Below the pieces are notes generated by a model. That model saw only the letters and a list, made by a program, of their open reading frames with translations, was not told where the DNA came from and made no database searches. Below are positions 7,339 through 16,689 of a DNA stretch of 64,000 nucleotides, piece by piece (position 1 is the stretch's first letter; every line of letters begins with the position of its first letter). The stretch spans positions 1 to 64,000 of the forward strand of contig DAOUCM010000094.1 of NCBI GenBank assembly GCA_034431895.1. The letters run 5' to 3'. The position numbers were made by a program, and so were the translations under genes. Source of the stretch: JAABUE01 sp034431895 (GTDB lineage Bacteria; Chloroflexota; Anaerolineae; Anaerolineales; Villigracilaceae).

Positions 7339-9261
7339 TTATTCTTTTGCTAACGCCGCTTGCACTGACGGAAACCGGCTCAAGTCAGTGTGCGGCAGAA
7401 ACAGGGCAGATGTAAACGCCTCGTAAAAGGTATTGTCTGCCGAAAGTTCGATATAGGTCATGCGATTGGCAATATCGGCAATCTGTCGGCGTTTGCGCCA
7501 ATCCAGTAGCGCTAGGTAAGCGCCCTTGATCGCTGTATTGCCCAAGAACTCGAATTGTTCCCATTTCAAATCGGGGAGAAGGCCAATTTGTACGGCCTTT
7601 TCTACATTGATGTACTTGCCAAACGATCCGCCGACGCATACTTTTCCAACGTTCTCCAGAGGAAAGCCCGTCTGTTCCGCCAGGACGGTGAAACCGGCGT
7701 AGATGGCGGCTTTGGCGCGCAGTAAATTGTCTATGTCAACCCGCGATAGGACAATGTCTTCTCCCGACTCGGTCTCTGCTCCCCAGGCGACAACATACTC
7801 TGCTCCGTGCGCTCCCTCCCGCACCCTGGGCGTGGGAAGCGTCAAATTGACGTTCCCTGCCTTATCGAGGATACCCGTCAAGAACGCCTCTGCCAGGAGG
7901 GAAATCAAACCCGAGCCGCAGATGCCTTTGGGTTTTCCTCCTCCAATGACGCGGTAATCTGGCTCGTATGTTTGGCTGTGAATCCACACCTCTTCGATGG
8001 CGCCTGTGGTAGCCCGCATTCCATTGACTACGCCCGCGCCTTCGAAGGCCGGGCCGGCAGAGCAGGCGCAAGTGACCAGCCATTCGCGATTGCCCAGCAC
8101 CATTTCGCCGTTCGTGCCTACGTCCAGGAATAAATTGACCTCCTCGGCAGAGTCCAATCCGCTGGAAAGCACGCCTGCTGTGATGTCGGCGCCAACATAA
8201 CTGGCTACACCGGGCAGGCAATCTACGCTTCCCTCGGGGTGGATGTTGAGGCCCACTTCGCTGGCAATCAGGGTGGGGGGATGGTTGATTGCGGTAATGA
8301 AAGGGGATAGACGGATGCTGCTGGCCGGAATACCCAATAGAAGGTGAATCATCGTGCTGTTTCCGGCAATAGTGGCTTTGACCACCTCCTGGGGGGTTGC
8401 TTGGGCGCGTTTGCAAGCCATTTCGAGCAGGGCGTTGATGGTGTCCAAAACACGCTGTCGCATTTCTTGACTGCCGCCATCTTTGCTGGCATAGATGATG
8501 CGCGAAATCACATCCTCGCCGCGCGCAATCTGGCCGTTGTATTCGGCGACCTGCGCCTTTACCTGTCCGCTGATTAAATCCACCAGCCAAAGTGAAACGG
8601 TTGTCGTCCCAATGTCTACTGCGATACCCCACAAGGGCGCAGTGTCCGGCGTGAGCCCAGGCCACAGGCCGATGAGCCTGGCAGGGCGATCACTATCTTG
8701 CAAATCGTGATCTAGCACGGTGGTCACTTCCCAGTTCCCTTCGCGCAGGCTGTTGCCGATTCTTCGCAATGTAGGTAGCGAGGCAGTGATGTTCTCGAAG
8801 GGGCCATTCAGCCGCAAGGCGGTTTGTAAGCGGCTCCAATCGTCCGTCTGGTCGTCCATGCTAGGCGGCTTCAAGCGCAGGCTGAGGCGTCGGATGGTTT
8901 GAACAGCGCCATAGTCATAATCTGGCGGGACGCTGACTTCTGCGGCCACCCGATCGGTCGTCAAAGTGCGTTCGATTTTCTCTTGCGGTGGGACGTAAAT
9001 CGTAGCGTCCCCTTCTACAACGGTCTGACAGGCCAGGCCATAGCCGTCTTGAATGGCTTGCGGCGAAAGACGCAGGCTGCTGCGACGGCGGACCTTTCCG
9101 CGCTGGATTTGAACTGCACAACGTCCACAACGGCCTTGACCGCCACACGGTTGGCCGATTTCGACGCCTGCCTGACGCGCTGCATCGGTGAGCAAAGTCC
9201 CTGTGGACACTTCTACAGAGGCTTGCTGATCGTTGTAGGTAAATGTGACGGTATGTTGCAT
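7339..9261 (-). CDS. reductive activator of the corrinoid protein (RACo-type ATPase)
   Basis: A 640-residue activator that uses ATP to reduce inactive Co(II) corrinoid back to Co(I). Residues about 1-90 form a plant-type [2Fe-2S] domain (Cys39, 45, 48 and the later ACQ). The C-terminal part is an ASKHA-type ATPase (DUF4445) with GIAVDIGTTTVSLWL, TIAGNSTMIHL, LFLDVGTNGEM and GICGSGLISLL. The gene sits between acsC and acsE, as expected for a RACo. The initiator ATG lacks a clear Shine-Dalgarno, perhaps because a repeat fills the spacer upstream. Confidence 0.92.
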   Translation of the reverse strand: MQHTVTFTYNDQQASVEVSTGTLLTDAARQAGVEIGQPCGGQGRCGRCAVQIQRGKVRRRSSLRLSPQAIQDGYGLACQTVVEGDATIYVPPQEKIERTLTTDRVAAEVSVPPDYDYGAVQTIRRLSLRLKPPSMDDQTDDWSRLQTALRLNGPFENITASLPTLRRIGNSLREGNWEVTTVLDHDLQDSDRPARLIGLWPGLTPDTAPLWGIAVDIGTTTVSLWLVDLISGQVKAQVAEYNGQIARGEDVISRIIYASKDGGSQEMRQRVLDTINALLEMACKRAQATPQEVVKATIAGNSTMIHLLLGIPASSIRLSPFITAINHPPTLIASEVGLNIHPEGSVDCLPGVASYVGADITAGVLSSGLDSAEEVNLFLDVGTNGEMVLGNREWLVTCACSAGPAFEGAGVVNGMRATTGAIEEVWIHSQTYEPDYRVIGGGKPKGICGSGLISLLAEAFLTGILDKAGNVNLTLPTPRVREGAHGAEYVVAWGAETESGEDIVLSRVDIDNLLRAKAAIYAGFTVLAEQTGFPLENVGKVCVGGSFGKYINVEKAVQIGLLPDLKWEQFEFLGNTAIKGAYLALLDWRKRRQIADIANRMTYIELSADNTFYEAFTSALFLPHTDLSRFPSVQAALAKE

Positions 9262-9270
9262 GGCAAGATG

Positions 9271-9335
9271 GACAAGTACACAAGTACACGAGAAAACAGG
9301 GAAGCGTTGGCCTGTGTACCTGTGTACCTGTCTGT
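9271..9335. repeat. GTACAC-type inverted repeat between acsC and the RACo gene
   Basis: Two AAGTACAC copies near 9274-9289 face two GTGTACCTG copies near 9314-9330, giving a hairpin in the 81-bp spacer. A related element with GTGTACCTGTCTAC lies at 44671-44727. Confidence 0.55.
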
Positions 9336-9342
9336 TGTGTGC

Positions 9343-10710
9343 CTAATTCAACGCCTGCTTCATGAAGGCAGGCAGATCCACGGCCTCGCGTGGGCCAACG
9401 CGAATCTCCCAGCCGGCCAGTTCCTCTTCCAACTCGCCGGAGAGAACCGCCACATGCCCTGGCAAGACGATACGCTTTTTGTTGATCTTGCTGGCCAGGT
9501 CGAATTCCTTGACGGCTTTGGCAATGCGCTCGGCGTCGAATTTTCCCGCTGCCCAGGCTGTCAGCACAGACATACCATCGGCGTCGGTGACCACCAACCA
9601 GGCCGGCAAGCCTGCGCCCTCTACTTCGTTGGCTACGGCAAAGTAGGTGATGCTGAAATTGGTTGTCACCAGGGCGGGCGCATCGGCGGTGGGGTTGTTG
9701 ATTTCGTACACGCCTGGCTGCACCTGGATGGGTTTCTGCGGGTCGGTGTAGATGTTTTCGCGCAGCACCAACAACGCATAGACCATTTCGGGCGTGAACG
9801 TGTCGAGGACGACGAAACCGGCGTATTTGGCAATCGCCTGCGCCGCGTACACCGATTCTTTGCCAGGCTCTCCAGCCTTACCGGGCAAGGCAATGACCGG
9901 ATACCCCAGCGGGCGGAAGTTGGACTTGAGCGCCAGGCGGCGAACCTGCGTAGAACGCATCAGCCAATCGCCCATGCTTTTGCCTCCCAGGTCAAGCACC
10001 ATATCTTCTACGCCTTTGGCCTGGATCTTCTGTGTCAAGTCGGCCAGTTCATCCAGCGATTCGCCTTTCACGGCTAATGCGGCCTTGTGCTTGGCAGCCA
10101 GGTCGGCCATGGCCTCCCAGTTCGAGCCGTCAGCAGCGTAGAGCATGGGGGTCTCCTGTTGTCCAGCCGTTGAACTGCTAGACAACGCCTCCAGTCCGGC
10201 AGGAAGCACAGCCGGGTCGCCTATCAGGATGAGGGGCCGCTTGGTAGCGCCGCGCACCGTTTTGACGGCGGCGGCAAAAGCCTGTGCCGAGCCTGCCGAA
10301 GCATCCCCGCCATCTGCTTCTACGGCAAAGCCATCCACGCTCAAATCCATGCCAACGTAGTTGACGCTGTACTTGTCTATTTCGGCCACTTTGGCAGCCA
10401 AATTGCCGTCGCTGGCCTTGACGCGCACGAACAAACCGGGTTTGTTGTAGAAAGTCTTTTCGTGGCGGAACATGACCACTTCGTTTCCGGCCTTGACTTC
10501 TGTGCCGGCCTTGAGCGTGACCAGGCGGATGGGCGGAGCAGCCGATTCGGCCAGTTGCTTTTTGGAGTCTTCGCTTACGTAAGGGCAGGCCGAGAGTTCG
10601 ACCTGCTTGGCAGCCAGTTTCATGGCAAATGCCAGGCAGGTGGGGAAACCGCATTCTTTACAGTTGGTCTGCGGCAGGAGTTTGTAGATTTGGATTCCAG
10701 AGAGAGCCAT
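9343..10710 (-). CDS. acsC: corrinoid iron-sulfur protein, large subunit
   Basis: The 455-residue large subunit carries the [4Fe-4S] cluster and, with AcsD, the corrinoid that shuttles methyl from AcsE to AcsB. The cluster domain is at the N-terminus (Cys17, 20, 25, 42), followed by a TIM barrel and a C-terminal corrinoid-binding domain. There is a low-complexity KAG/GE stretch after the cluster domain. The start has a good GAGGAGG site, and the gene follows acsD by 10 nt. The assignment is firm from motif and neighbours. Confidence 0.95.
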   Translation of the reverse strand: MALSGIQIYKLLPQTNCKECGFPTCLAFAMKLAAKQVELSACPYVSEDSKKQLAESAAPPIRLVTLKAGTEVKAGNEVVMFRHEKTFYNKPGLFVRVKASDGNLAAKVAEIDKYSVNYVGMDLSVDGFAVEADGGDASAGSAQAFAAAVKTVRGATKRPLILIGDPAVLPAGLEALSSSSTAGQQETPMLYAADGSNWEAMADLAAKHKAALAVKGESLDELADLTQKIQAKGVEDMVLDLGGKSMGDWLMRSTQVRRLALKSNFRPLGYPVIALPGKAGEPGKESVYAAQAIAKYAGFVVLDTFTPEMVYALLVLRENIYTDPQKPIQVQPGVYEINNPTADAPALVTTNFSITYFAVANEVEGAGLPAWLVVTDADGMSVLTAWAAGKFDAERIAKAVKEFDLASKINKKRIVLPGHVAVLSGELEEELAGWEIRVGPREAVDLPAFMKQALN

Positions 10711-10720
10711 GTTGTCCTCC

Positions 10721-11665
10721 TCAAGCCGTCATCAGTTCGCCTATGGCTTCCTTGACCCGTTTGACGGATTCAGGATGCCGCAAGACGACAATATCGGCGC
10801 CCGATTCGATCAGCGCAATGGCGGTAATCGTTTCCCAGTGGATGGCGCGCGCCCGCCAGTCTCCCCAGGCTTGAGGCACCCCCCCGCCCACTTTGGACTC
10901 TTTGGCTTTCCAGGCTTCGAAGCCGGGGGTGACAATCATGGGCAATTGGGTCATGGCGTCGCCTTGCAGGGCGGCCATGCGCAGGCGTTCCATCACGGAG
11001 TAGCCGTATTCCATGCCATAGCCCAGCGCACCGGTGGTCGGATCCATCAAGATGCGGTCGGCGGGCAGGCCCATGTCGGTAATCAAGATGTTCAGTTGTT
11101 TGGATAGGTTCACATCCATCGGCGTACGAGCCTGCACCAGGTGGCCGTTGGCCAGCGCGGTGGCGACGATGGTGCGGTAGTTTTTGTCTTCGCAGATACC
11201 CAGCGCGAGTCTCTCGCCTTTGGTCGCCTCCGCTACTGCGACGAGCAGTTCGTTATCCTTCTCTGCTTGCCCAGGTCCCCAGACGATGAGCGGCAGGCCG
11301 CTTGCCGCTAAAACAGACTTGACGGCTTCGACGGCGCTTTCGGGCGTATCTTCCAGCGTCAACGCCAGGACGAGCAGGTCTGCTCCCGCTGCCTCGGCCT
11401 TTTTCGCCCATTGGGCAGGCTCCTTCATGGCCTCGCCCCAGGTCTCCGCCAGCAACGGCGACCAGTCTTCCGGCTTGTGCGACTTGATCTCGATGGCAAC
11501 CACCGGCGGGTTGGGCGTGGGCGCCTCGAACTGCAAATAGGGCATGGTCGTTTGCCCGCCCACTGTGACCGTTTTGGCGCGCGTGCCTCCCTCTGCGGCA
11601 GTTGCGCCAAGCGTGACCTTTCGAACACTGCCAGGCCACTTGTCTTTTGGGATTTCAATTGGCAT
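10721..11665 (-). CDS. acsD: corrinoid iron-sulfur protein, small subunit
   Basis: The 314-residue TIM-barrel partner of AcsC, which caps the corrinoid in the heterodimer. Family features include RAKTVTVGGQTTMPY near the start, PTPNPPVVAIEI, and the late ILMDPTTGALGYGMEY. An AAGGAGG ribosome site precedes the ATG. It lies immediately upstream of acsC and after the CBS gene, in the usual acsD-acsC order. No unusual feature is seen. Confidence 0.95.
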   Translation of the reverse strand: MPIEIPKDKWPGSVRKVTLGATAAEGGTRAKTVTVGGQTTMPYLQFEAPTPNPPVVAIEIKSHKPEDWSPLLAETWGEAMKEPAQWAKKAEAAGADLLVLALTLEDTPESAVEAVKSVLAASGLPLIVWGPGQAEKDNELLVAVAEATKGERLALGICEDKNYRTIVATALANGHLVQARTPMDVNLSKQLNILITDMGLPADRILMDPTTGALGYGMEYGYSVMERLRMAALQGDAMTQLPMIVTPGFEAWKAKESKVGGGVPQAWGDWRARAIHWETITAIALIESGADIVVLRHPESVKRVKEAIGELMTA

Positions 11666-11740
11666 ACTGTGTTCCTCCTTGAGTGTGCGCGAGTTTGGTT
11701 TTAGGAAAGGGGCGCCCGCTTGCTCGAACGATTTCCAGCG

Positions 11741-12235
11741 TTAGGTCAAACCCGCTTGTTTACGAGCCTCCTCGCGTCGTTCAATGAATTGTTCGAGCGG
11801 AGACTTGCGCTCCGCATAGATGCCTAAATCTTTCAATTCGGTTTCGTCCTTTGCTGCCAGATGACGGACAAGGTGTTTGTACGAGATCAGGGCCGCTGGA
11901 TAGATGATGCCGGCTGAATTGTGGTTCATATAGGCCACACGGATCCCTTTATCTTTCATCATCTGCGCTGCGGCGGTCAGCGGGATGTCGGCTGGCAATT
12001 CGGGGACGCCTTCGCGCATCACATCCTCGGCGGTCAACTCGAGGATGTTTTCGCGATGATAGGCAGCGACCAATTCCTCGTAGCCGACCACTCCCACCCC
12101 CTCGCCTTCCGTTCCCAGCACCACCACCTCTTCGACATTGTTTTCGACCAGGAAGCGGGCAATTTCTACAACGGGCGTGGTCGTTTTGCAAGTGGGTACG
12201 CCAACGGTCATCAGGTCGCGGACGTATAGTCTCAT
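11741..12235 (-). CDS. CBS-domain pair protein inside the CODH/ACS operon
   Basis: A protein of 164 residues from the ATG at 12235, made almost entirely of two CBS motifs (about residues 1-58 and 60-125), with LRVRDLM-like openings MRLYVRDLMTVGVPT and ELTAEDVMREGVPEL. CBS pairs bind adenine nucleotides and act as energy sensors. A longer in-frame start (to 12259) would translate part of an intergenic repeat and is less likely. Placed between acsB and acsD, it may tune the complex or its activator according to AMP/ATP; no catalytic domain is attached. The C-terminal about 35 residues are charged. Confidence 0.8.
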   Translation of the reverse strand: MRLYVRDLMTVGVPTCKTTTPVVEIARFLVENNVEEVVVLGTEGEGVGVVGYEELVAAYHRENILELTAEDVMREGVPELPADIPLTAAAQMMKDKGIRVAYMNHNSAGIIYPAALISYKHLVRHLAAKDETELKDLGIYAERKSPLEQFIERREEARKQAGLT

Positions 12236-12240
12236 AGTTC

Positions 12241-12296
12241 CATAGACCAATAGTCCCATAGTCTGAGTATCAATCTGGAGACTATGAGACTGGCAA
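12241..12296. repeat. intergenic hairpin between acsB and the CBS gene
   Basis: CATAGTCT (12257-12264) and AGACTATG (12279-12286) form a stem within a run of related TAGT/ACTA words. It resembles the longer TAGTC hairpin at 55273-55331, suggesting a mobile intergenic repeat family. Confidence 0.5.
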
Positions 12297-12315
12297 CTAT
12301 CGGTTGGGCAACTCC

Positions 12316-14604
12316 CTAGAACATTGGCTCCATCGCCATGGCGGGATGATTGTGTGCCTCCAGCCAGGCCAGCAATTCCTCGACCGTAGTGACATTCCGT
12401 TCATCGGCAATCTTGTCCAGCAGGTCAGGGTCGCCTTCCCGCTCGCAGACGGCTTTGAATTCGTCTGCCATGGACTCTTTCAGCACCGATGACATCCACA
12501 CCACGCGCTTGAAACCGCCGTCGGCAGAGATGAACTTGGGGCTGATGAGGTAGAACTTGCCCACGCCCATCACGCCGGGTGTCTGCAAGCCGCCGCCCGC
12601 AATGCCTGCCAGCGTGGAGAAGGTCATGCCCGCCGGAGTCATAGAGGTGTCCTCGCGAGAGACCACCATTACGCCATTGGCTTCGGGGATGAGCATGACG
12701 ATGCACTCGAAACAGCCACAGGCTGTCATCGGATTTTCCATGATGGAGTACATGGTCACTTCTTGAACGACGCCGTGCGAGCCGATTTTGGCATACTCGT
12801 TGGTGCCTTCCCAGTAACCTTTGACGGGGTCTATGACCTTGCCCAGTTTGATGGGCTGGTTCGGACCGGTGGGGTTGATGTTGAACGAGGCTTTGCAGTC
12901 CAGCCAGTTGTACGCGCCGCACAGGCCGAGGCGTTCGGGCGAAACCACGCAGACGTGATTGGGCGCAAACGATTGACACAGCGTGCAGGAGTAGAACTCA
13001 TCTACCTTGTCGTCGGTCAAGTCGGCCAGGCGTTTGTTGCGGTAATCATACGCAGCGCGCGCTTTTTCCAACCACTCTGCCACTAGGTCTGGCTCGGTGA
13101 CGATCGTGACCTCGACTTTGTCCACAATGGCGCCGAAGTCCTCGTGGAAGCGGGCATGAAGTATTTTGCCGAAATGTTCCAGATTGAAACCTTTATCGGC
13201 TGCATTGTTCGAGATGCGGATCCAGGCAATGTCGCGTTGACCAACGTGCTGAATGCCGCTGGCTCCGTTGACGAAGTAGTGAACTTGCCGCTCCAGCACC
13301 GGCTCGAAGTCTTGCTGCATTTGCCGCCCGGCAACTTTGATGATGATACCCATATCCATATGCCCTTGCGGCTCGATGGCGGAGAAGTCTGGCCCAATCA
13401 CCTCGACCTTGCCGTCGGTGACTTCGTCCAATTTAGCCATGTGCAGATACTCGAAGCAGCGGCTATACTTGCCGCCGAATTCCACGCGCAGATCTGCTTT
13501 GCGGACCACTTCGCCTTCGAAGGCCGAACCATAAGGTACCGGCACGTCTACGTTGGACACTTTGACTTTGACGCCGCGCACTTCGATACACTTTTGTACC
13601 AGGCGCTCGGCGCGTTCCAGGTCATCCTTGCCTTCGATCTGGTCGAAGGGCATCGAGACGACATGTTCATAGGTGGTGATGCCGGTGGGCAGGATTTCGG
13701 GGATGACCGTGTCGGCAATGACCGGGAAGCCATAATTGATGGCGCCTGCCGCGGCTGCATATTTCAGGTCGTCCACTTCACCCAGGGCCAGCACAAAGGC
13801 AAAGACGCGGTCTTTGTTGTAGAGCAAGATTTCACGTGCTTGACCGGGCTTGAGGCCGCCAAACGTCAGGGCTGAGCGGGTGGCGAATCCGAGAGCGTAG
13901 ATGGCTGAAATGGTATCCGTTCCAAAGGGGACGGTGTAGGTGTCGTAGCCCAATTCCACGCCCTCTTCCTGCAACTGGTGGATGATACTGCGGCCATTCA
14001 CATTGCCAGAAAGGAAGCACAAGATGTTGCGGCGCTGTAGTTCGCGCACGATCTTTACCGCTACCTCATTGGATTTGGCGCAACCGACAATAGCGGCAAA
14101 GCCGGGCATACGGCCATCTACTAGTTGAATACCCCACGAGCGCAGTTGGATATCGTCAATCGGGCCGTTCAAGTGGCCGTCGAGGTTGGCGCCGTCGCCG
14201 CTCGACTCGGGGCTTGTAAAAGAAGTTCCCCCGGCGAGTTTGAAGCCGGGCATGGGTTCGGGTTGAAGTCCATAGACGAAGCGCACCGCCTCGATGGTCT
14301 CGGCCGCCAGCAGGGTGGCCATCCCCGAGTCGAGCGTCTCACCCAAGTAAGGAGTCCAATGCATACCCGATGGGACAGGATGCAGCATCTGGCGGGCTTG
14401 TTTCATCACTGGCTGAAGGTCGCTCAGTTTGGTCACTTCTATGCCGGTCATGCCCAGGATGGTAGGCAGGTAATAAGCCGTGTTCGGGAACGAGACCGGC
14501 GTATCTGGCCCTTTTTCTTTCAATGCCTTGTTGAGCATCAATTCGGCCTCGGTCACCAGGGCGTTTGCGCCTCGAATGGCGCGGGTTGCTATGTATCTAG
14601 ACAT
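12316..14604 (-). CDS. acsB: acetyl-CoA synthase catalytic subunit (A-cluster)
   Basis: This enzyme joins CO, the methyl group from AcsCD and CoA into acetyl-CoA at a nickel-iron A-cluster. The chosen ATG at 14604 (MSRYIATRAIRG) has a GGAGGA ribosome site and gives 762 residues, the full bacterial length including the N-terminal domain that docks onto CODH. The A-cluster ligands are visible in CTLCQSF, NHVCVVSPERLGLCGAYN and the later ACGCFECI, which holds the distal-nickel CGC. The gene follows cooS by about 55 nt with a strong hairpin between them. Confidence 0.97.
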   Translation of the reverse strand: MSRYIATRAIRGANALVTEAELMLNKALKEKGPDTPVSFPNTAYYLPTILGMTGIEVTKLSDLQPVMKQARQMLHPVPSGMHWTPYLGETLDSGMATLLAAETIEAVRFVYGLQPEPMPGFKLAGGTSFTSPESSGDGANLDGHLNGPIDDIQLRSWGIQLVDGRMPGFAAIVGCAKSNEVAVKIVRELQRRNILCFLSGNVNGRSIIHQLQEEGVELGYDTYTVPFGTDTISAIYALGFATRSALTFGGLKPGQAREILLYNKDRVFAFVLALGEVDDLKYAAAAGAINYGFPVIADTVIPEILPTGITTYEHVVSMPFDQIEGKDDLERAERLVQKCIEVRGVKVKVSNVDVPVPYGSAFEGEVVRKADLRVEFGGKYSRCFEYLHMAKLDEVTDGKVEVIGPDFSAIEPQGHMDMGIIIKVAGRQMQQDFEPVLERQVHYFVNGASGIQHVGQRDIAWIRISNNAADKGFNLEHFGKILHARFHEDFGAIVDKVEVTIVTEPDLVAEWLEKARAAYDYRNKRLADLTDDKVDEFYSCTLCQSFAPNHVCVVSPERLGLCGAYNWLDCKASFNINPTGPNQPIKLGKVIDPVKGYWEGTNEYAKIGSHGVVQEVTMYSIMENPMTACGCFECIVMLIPEANGVMVVSREDTSMTPAGMTFSTLAGIAGGGLQTPGVMGVGKFYLISPKFISADGGFKRVVWMSSVLKESMADEFKAVCEREGDPDLLDKIADERNVTTVEELLAWLEAHNHPAMAMEPMF

Positions 14605-14617
14605 CTGTTCCTCCGTT

Positions 14618-14646
14618 GAGGAAAGAATCACGAGGATTCTTTCCTC
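14618..14646. repeat. perfect 12-bp stem-loop between cooS and acsB
   Basis: GAGGAAAGAATC (14618-14629) and GATTCTTTCCTC (14635-14646) are exact reverse complements around a 5-nt loop. The hairpin sits beside the acsB ribosome site, so it could set the cooS:acsB ratio through processing or access. It lacks a terminator U-tract. Confidence 0.6.
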
Positions 14647-14658
14647 TGCCTCTCGTGG

Positions 14659-16677
14659 TTAATCCGCAGCCACTCCGTAAATCGCAGCCTTGCGCTCAGT
14701 CAGTGGCAACCTTTCCAATTCCAGCATCCTGGCGTCGCCGCTACGGCCAAAGCGCGTTGGGTCGTATTCTGGCAGGCCCAGTGCGGCGCGCTTCTTATCA
14801 ATGTGCGCTAGGGTGGCTTCTATCATTTTGTCAGGGTCGGGGATGAATTCCAGTTTACCGCCGTATTTCTGCTCCCAGCCAGAACTGATCAGTTTGGCAA
14901 CAATGTCGCTGTCCTCCACGCGATCGGGCATACCGCTCACAGGCGAAGAACCGCCAAAGATGACATACGCGCCAGAAGCAACGCAATACGTACCAATGGA
15001 CAAGGCCTTTTCGCTCATCCATTCGGGCGCCAAACCAACCGCAGGAATCTGGTCAATGTCGTCTCCCAAGCCGCCGGTTTCGGCCATTTGCGTCAATACG
15101 GTCAGGATGCGCGTATTGTCTACACACGAACCCATATGCAGCACCGGCGGGATGCCCACCGTTTCGCAGATTTCGCGCAGGCCGGGTCCAACTTTATCCA
15201 GGCCGGCTTCCCCTAACAGAAGCCCCAACTTGGCTGAAGCGATGGCGCCGCACCCCGTTTCGACCACCAACACATCCTGTTTGAGCAGTTCTTCGGTCAC
15301 GTGCGTATGTAGCCAGTCTTGTTTCGAGCGCGGGTTGTTGCATCCCACAATGGCCGCTACGCCACGAATACGCCCAGCCATGATAGCATCGTTTAGAGGG
15401 CGGAAGGAAGCGCGATAGGAGCCGCCCAGCATGTAATTGATATACTCGTGCGAAAAGCCAGGAATCAAGTCTTCCTTGTATTTTGGAATTTGCGTCTTCG
15501 ACCGGTCGCGGTTCTTGAAGTTGTCTATGGCCGTCTTCAGAATTTGCTTGGCAATCGTCATGGCCTTGTGTTCATCGAATTCGATGTGGGTTGCGCCTTT
15601 GAGTTTGACTTTGGGCGAGGTGGTGATAATCTTTGTATGGAAATTCTGTGCCAAACCGACCAGGGCTTGCATGATGCACTGCACATCTACAATCATGGCC
15701 TCCACCGCGCCGGTCATAATAGCCAATTCCTGATGCAAGAAGTTGCCTGCGGCCGGCACGCCCTGCCGCATCAGGATTTCGTTGGCCGTGCAGCAAATTC
15801 CCGAAAGATTGACGCCGTTTGCTCCCGCCGCTTTTGCATAGGCAATGATTTCTGGGTCTTGGGTAGCGGCTACGATCATTTCGCTCAGGCTGGGTTCGTG
15901 TCCATGCACGACAACATTGACCATGTCTTCTTTGATGACGCCTAGATTGGCTTCTCCCAGGACAGGCGCGGGGGTGCCAAACAAGATGTCCGAAATATCG
16001 GTCGCAATCATCGAGCCGCCCCAGCCGTCAGCCAGCGCGGTGCGGACAGCGTGTTGCAGGATATGGTCAGCGTCCTGGTCATCGCCAATATGGGTACGGT
16101 GCAGGCATTCCACCACTTCCCGGTCTATGCCGCGAGGAACAACCCCTTGTTCGCGCCAAATTTGCTGGCGCTTCTTGGGAGCGCGGCGCAAAGGAACGAC
16201 CTCGCCATGTTGCTGACCGAATTGTGCAATGTACAAATCTGCCAGGTCTTTGGCAATTTCTTCGGGCGCACGTCCTTCTATGGGAATATCATAGTATGAG
16301 GCAACCATGCGTAACTTGGCAATATCGCGGATGATGTAGCCTTCTGCCTTGCCCTCTGCGGCTGCTTTGAGCAAAAAGGCCATGTCGCGCCCATGATCGG
16401 AGTGTGCAGCAGCGCCGGCCGCGATGGCGCGCGTCAGATTGCGCGCTTGAATGGTGTCAATGGTTGCGCCGCATACGCCTACGTCTCCGCTCTTGGTCAA
16501 ACGGCAGGGTCCCATTCCGCATTGCTTACAACACATCCCGGCTCCGCCGATGTTGCAAGGTACCATATTGTCAGCCCGGGTAAAAGCGGTGCTGATGCCC
16601 AGTTCCTCGGCGCGAATCAGCATTTGCTGAGCAGCCGGGTCGGTCGAATACTCTTGGATTTCACGTTTCTTGGCCAT
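14659..16677 (-). CDS. cooS: anaerobic Ni-Fe carbon monoxide dehydrogenase
   Basis: The 672-residue CODH subunit (AcsA/CooS) interconverts CO and CO2 at the C-cluster and supplies CO to AcsB. Cluster B and D ligands are at the N-terminus in CNIGGAGMCCKQCGMGPC and VCGA. C-cluster segments include GICCTANE, VVETGCGA and HMGSCVDNTRI. A hybrid-cluster-like fold and normal family length are evident. It is second in the operon after the HMA-like gene, and acsB follows, which marks it as the ACS-bound form rather than a stand-alone CooS. The RBS is AGAGGT. Confidence 0.97.
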   Translation of the reverse strand: MAKKREIQEYSTDPAAQQMLIRAEELGISTAFTRADNMVPCNIGGAGMCCKQCGMGPCRLTKSGDVGVCGATIDTIQARNLTRAIAAGAAAHSDHGRDMAFLLKAAAEGKAEGYIIRDIAKLRMVASYYDIPIEGRAPEEIAKDLADLYIAQFGQQHGEVVPLRRAPKKRQQIWREQGVVPRGIDREVVECLHRTHIGDDQDADHILQHAVRTALADGWGGSMIATDISDILFGTPAPVLGEANLGVIKEDMVNVVVHGHEPSLSEMIVAATQDPEIIAYAKAAGANGVNLSGICCTANEILMRQGVPAAGNFLHQELAIMTGAVEAMIVDVQCIMQALVGLAQNFHTKIITTSPKVKLKGATHIEFDEHKAMTIAKQILKTAIDNFKNRDRSKTQIPKYKEDLIPGFSHEYINYMLGGSYRASFRPLNDAIMAGRIRGVAAIVGCNNPRSKQDWLHTHVTEELLKQDVLVVETGCGAIASAKLGLLLGEAGLDKVGPGLREICETVGIPPVLHMGSCVDNTRILTVLTQMAETGGLGDDIDQIPAVGLAPEWMSEKALSIGTYCVASGAYVIFGGSSPVSGMPDRVEDSDIVAKLISSGWEQKYGGKLEFIPDPDKMIEATLAHIDKKRAALGLPEYDPTRFGRSGDARMLELERLPLTERKAAIYGVAAD

Positions 16678-16689
16678 TTTTGTTTACCT

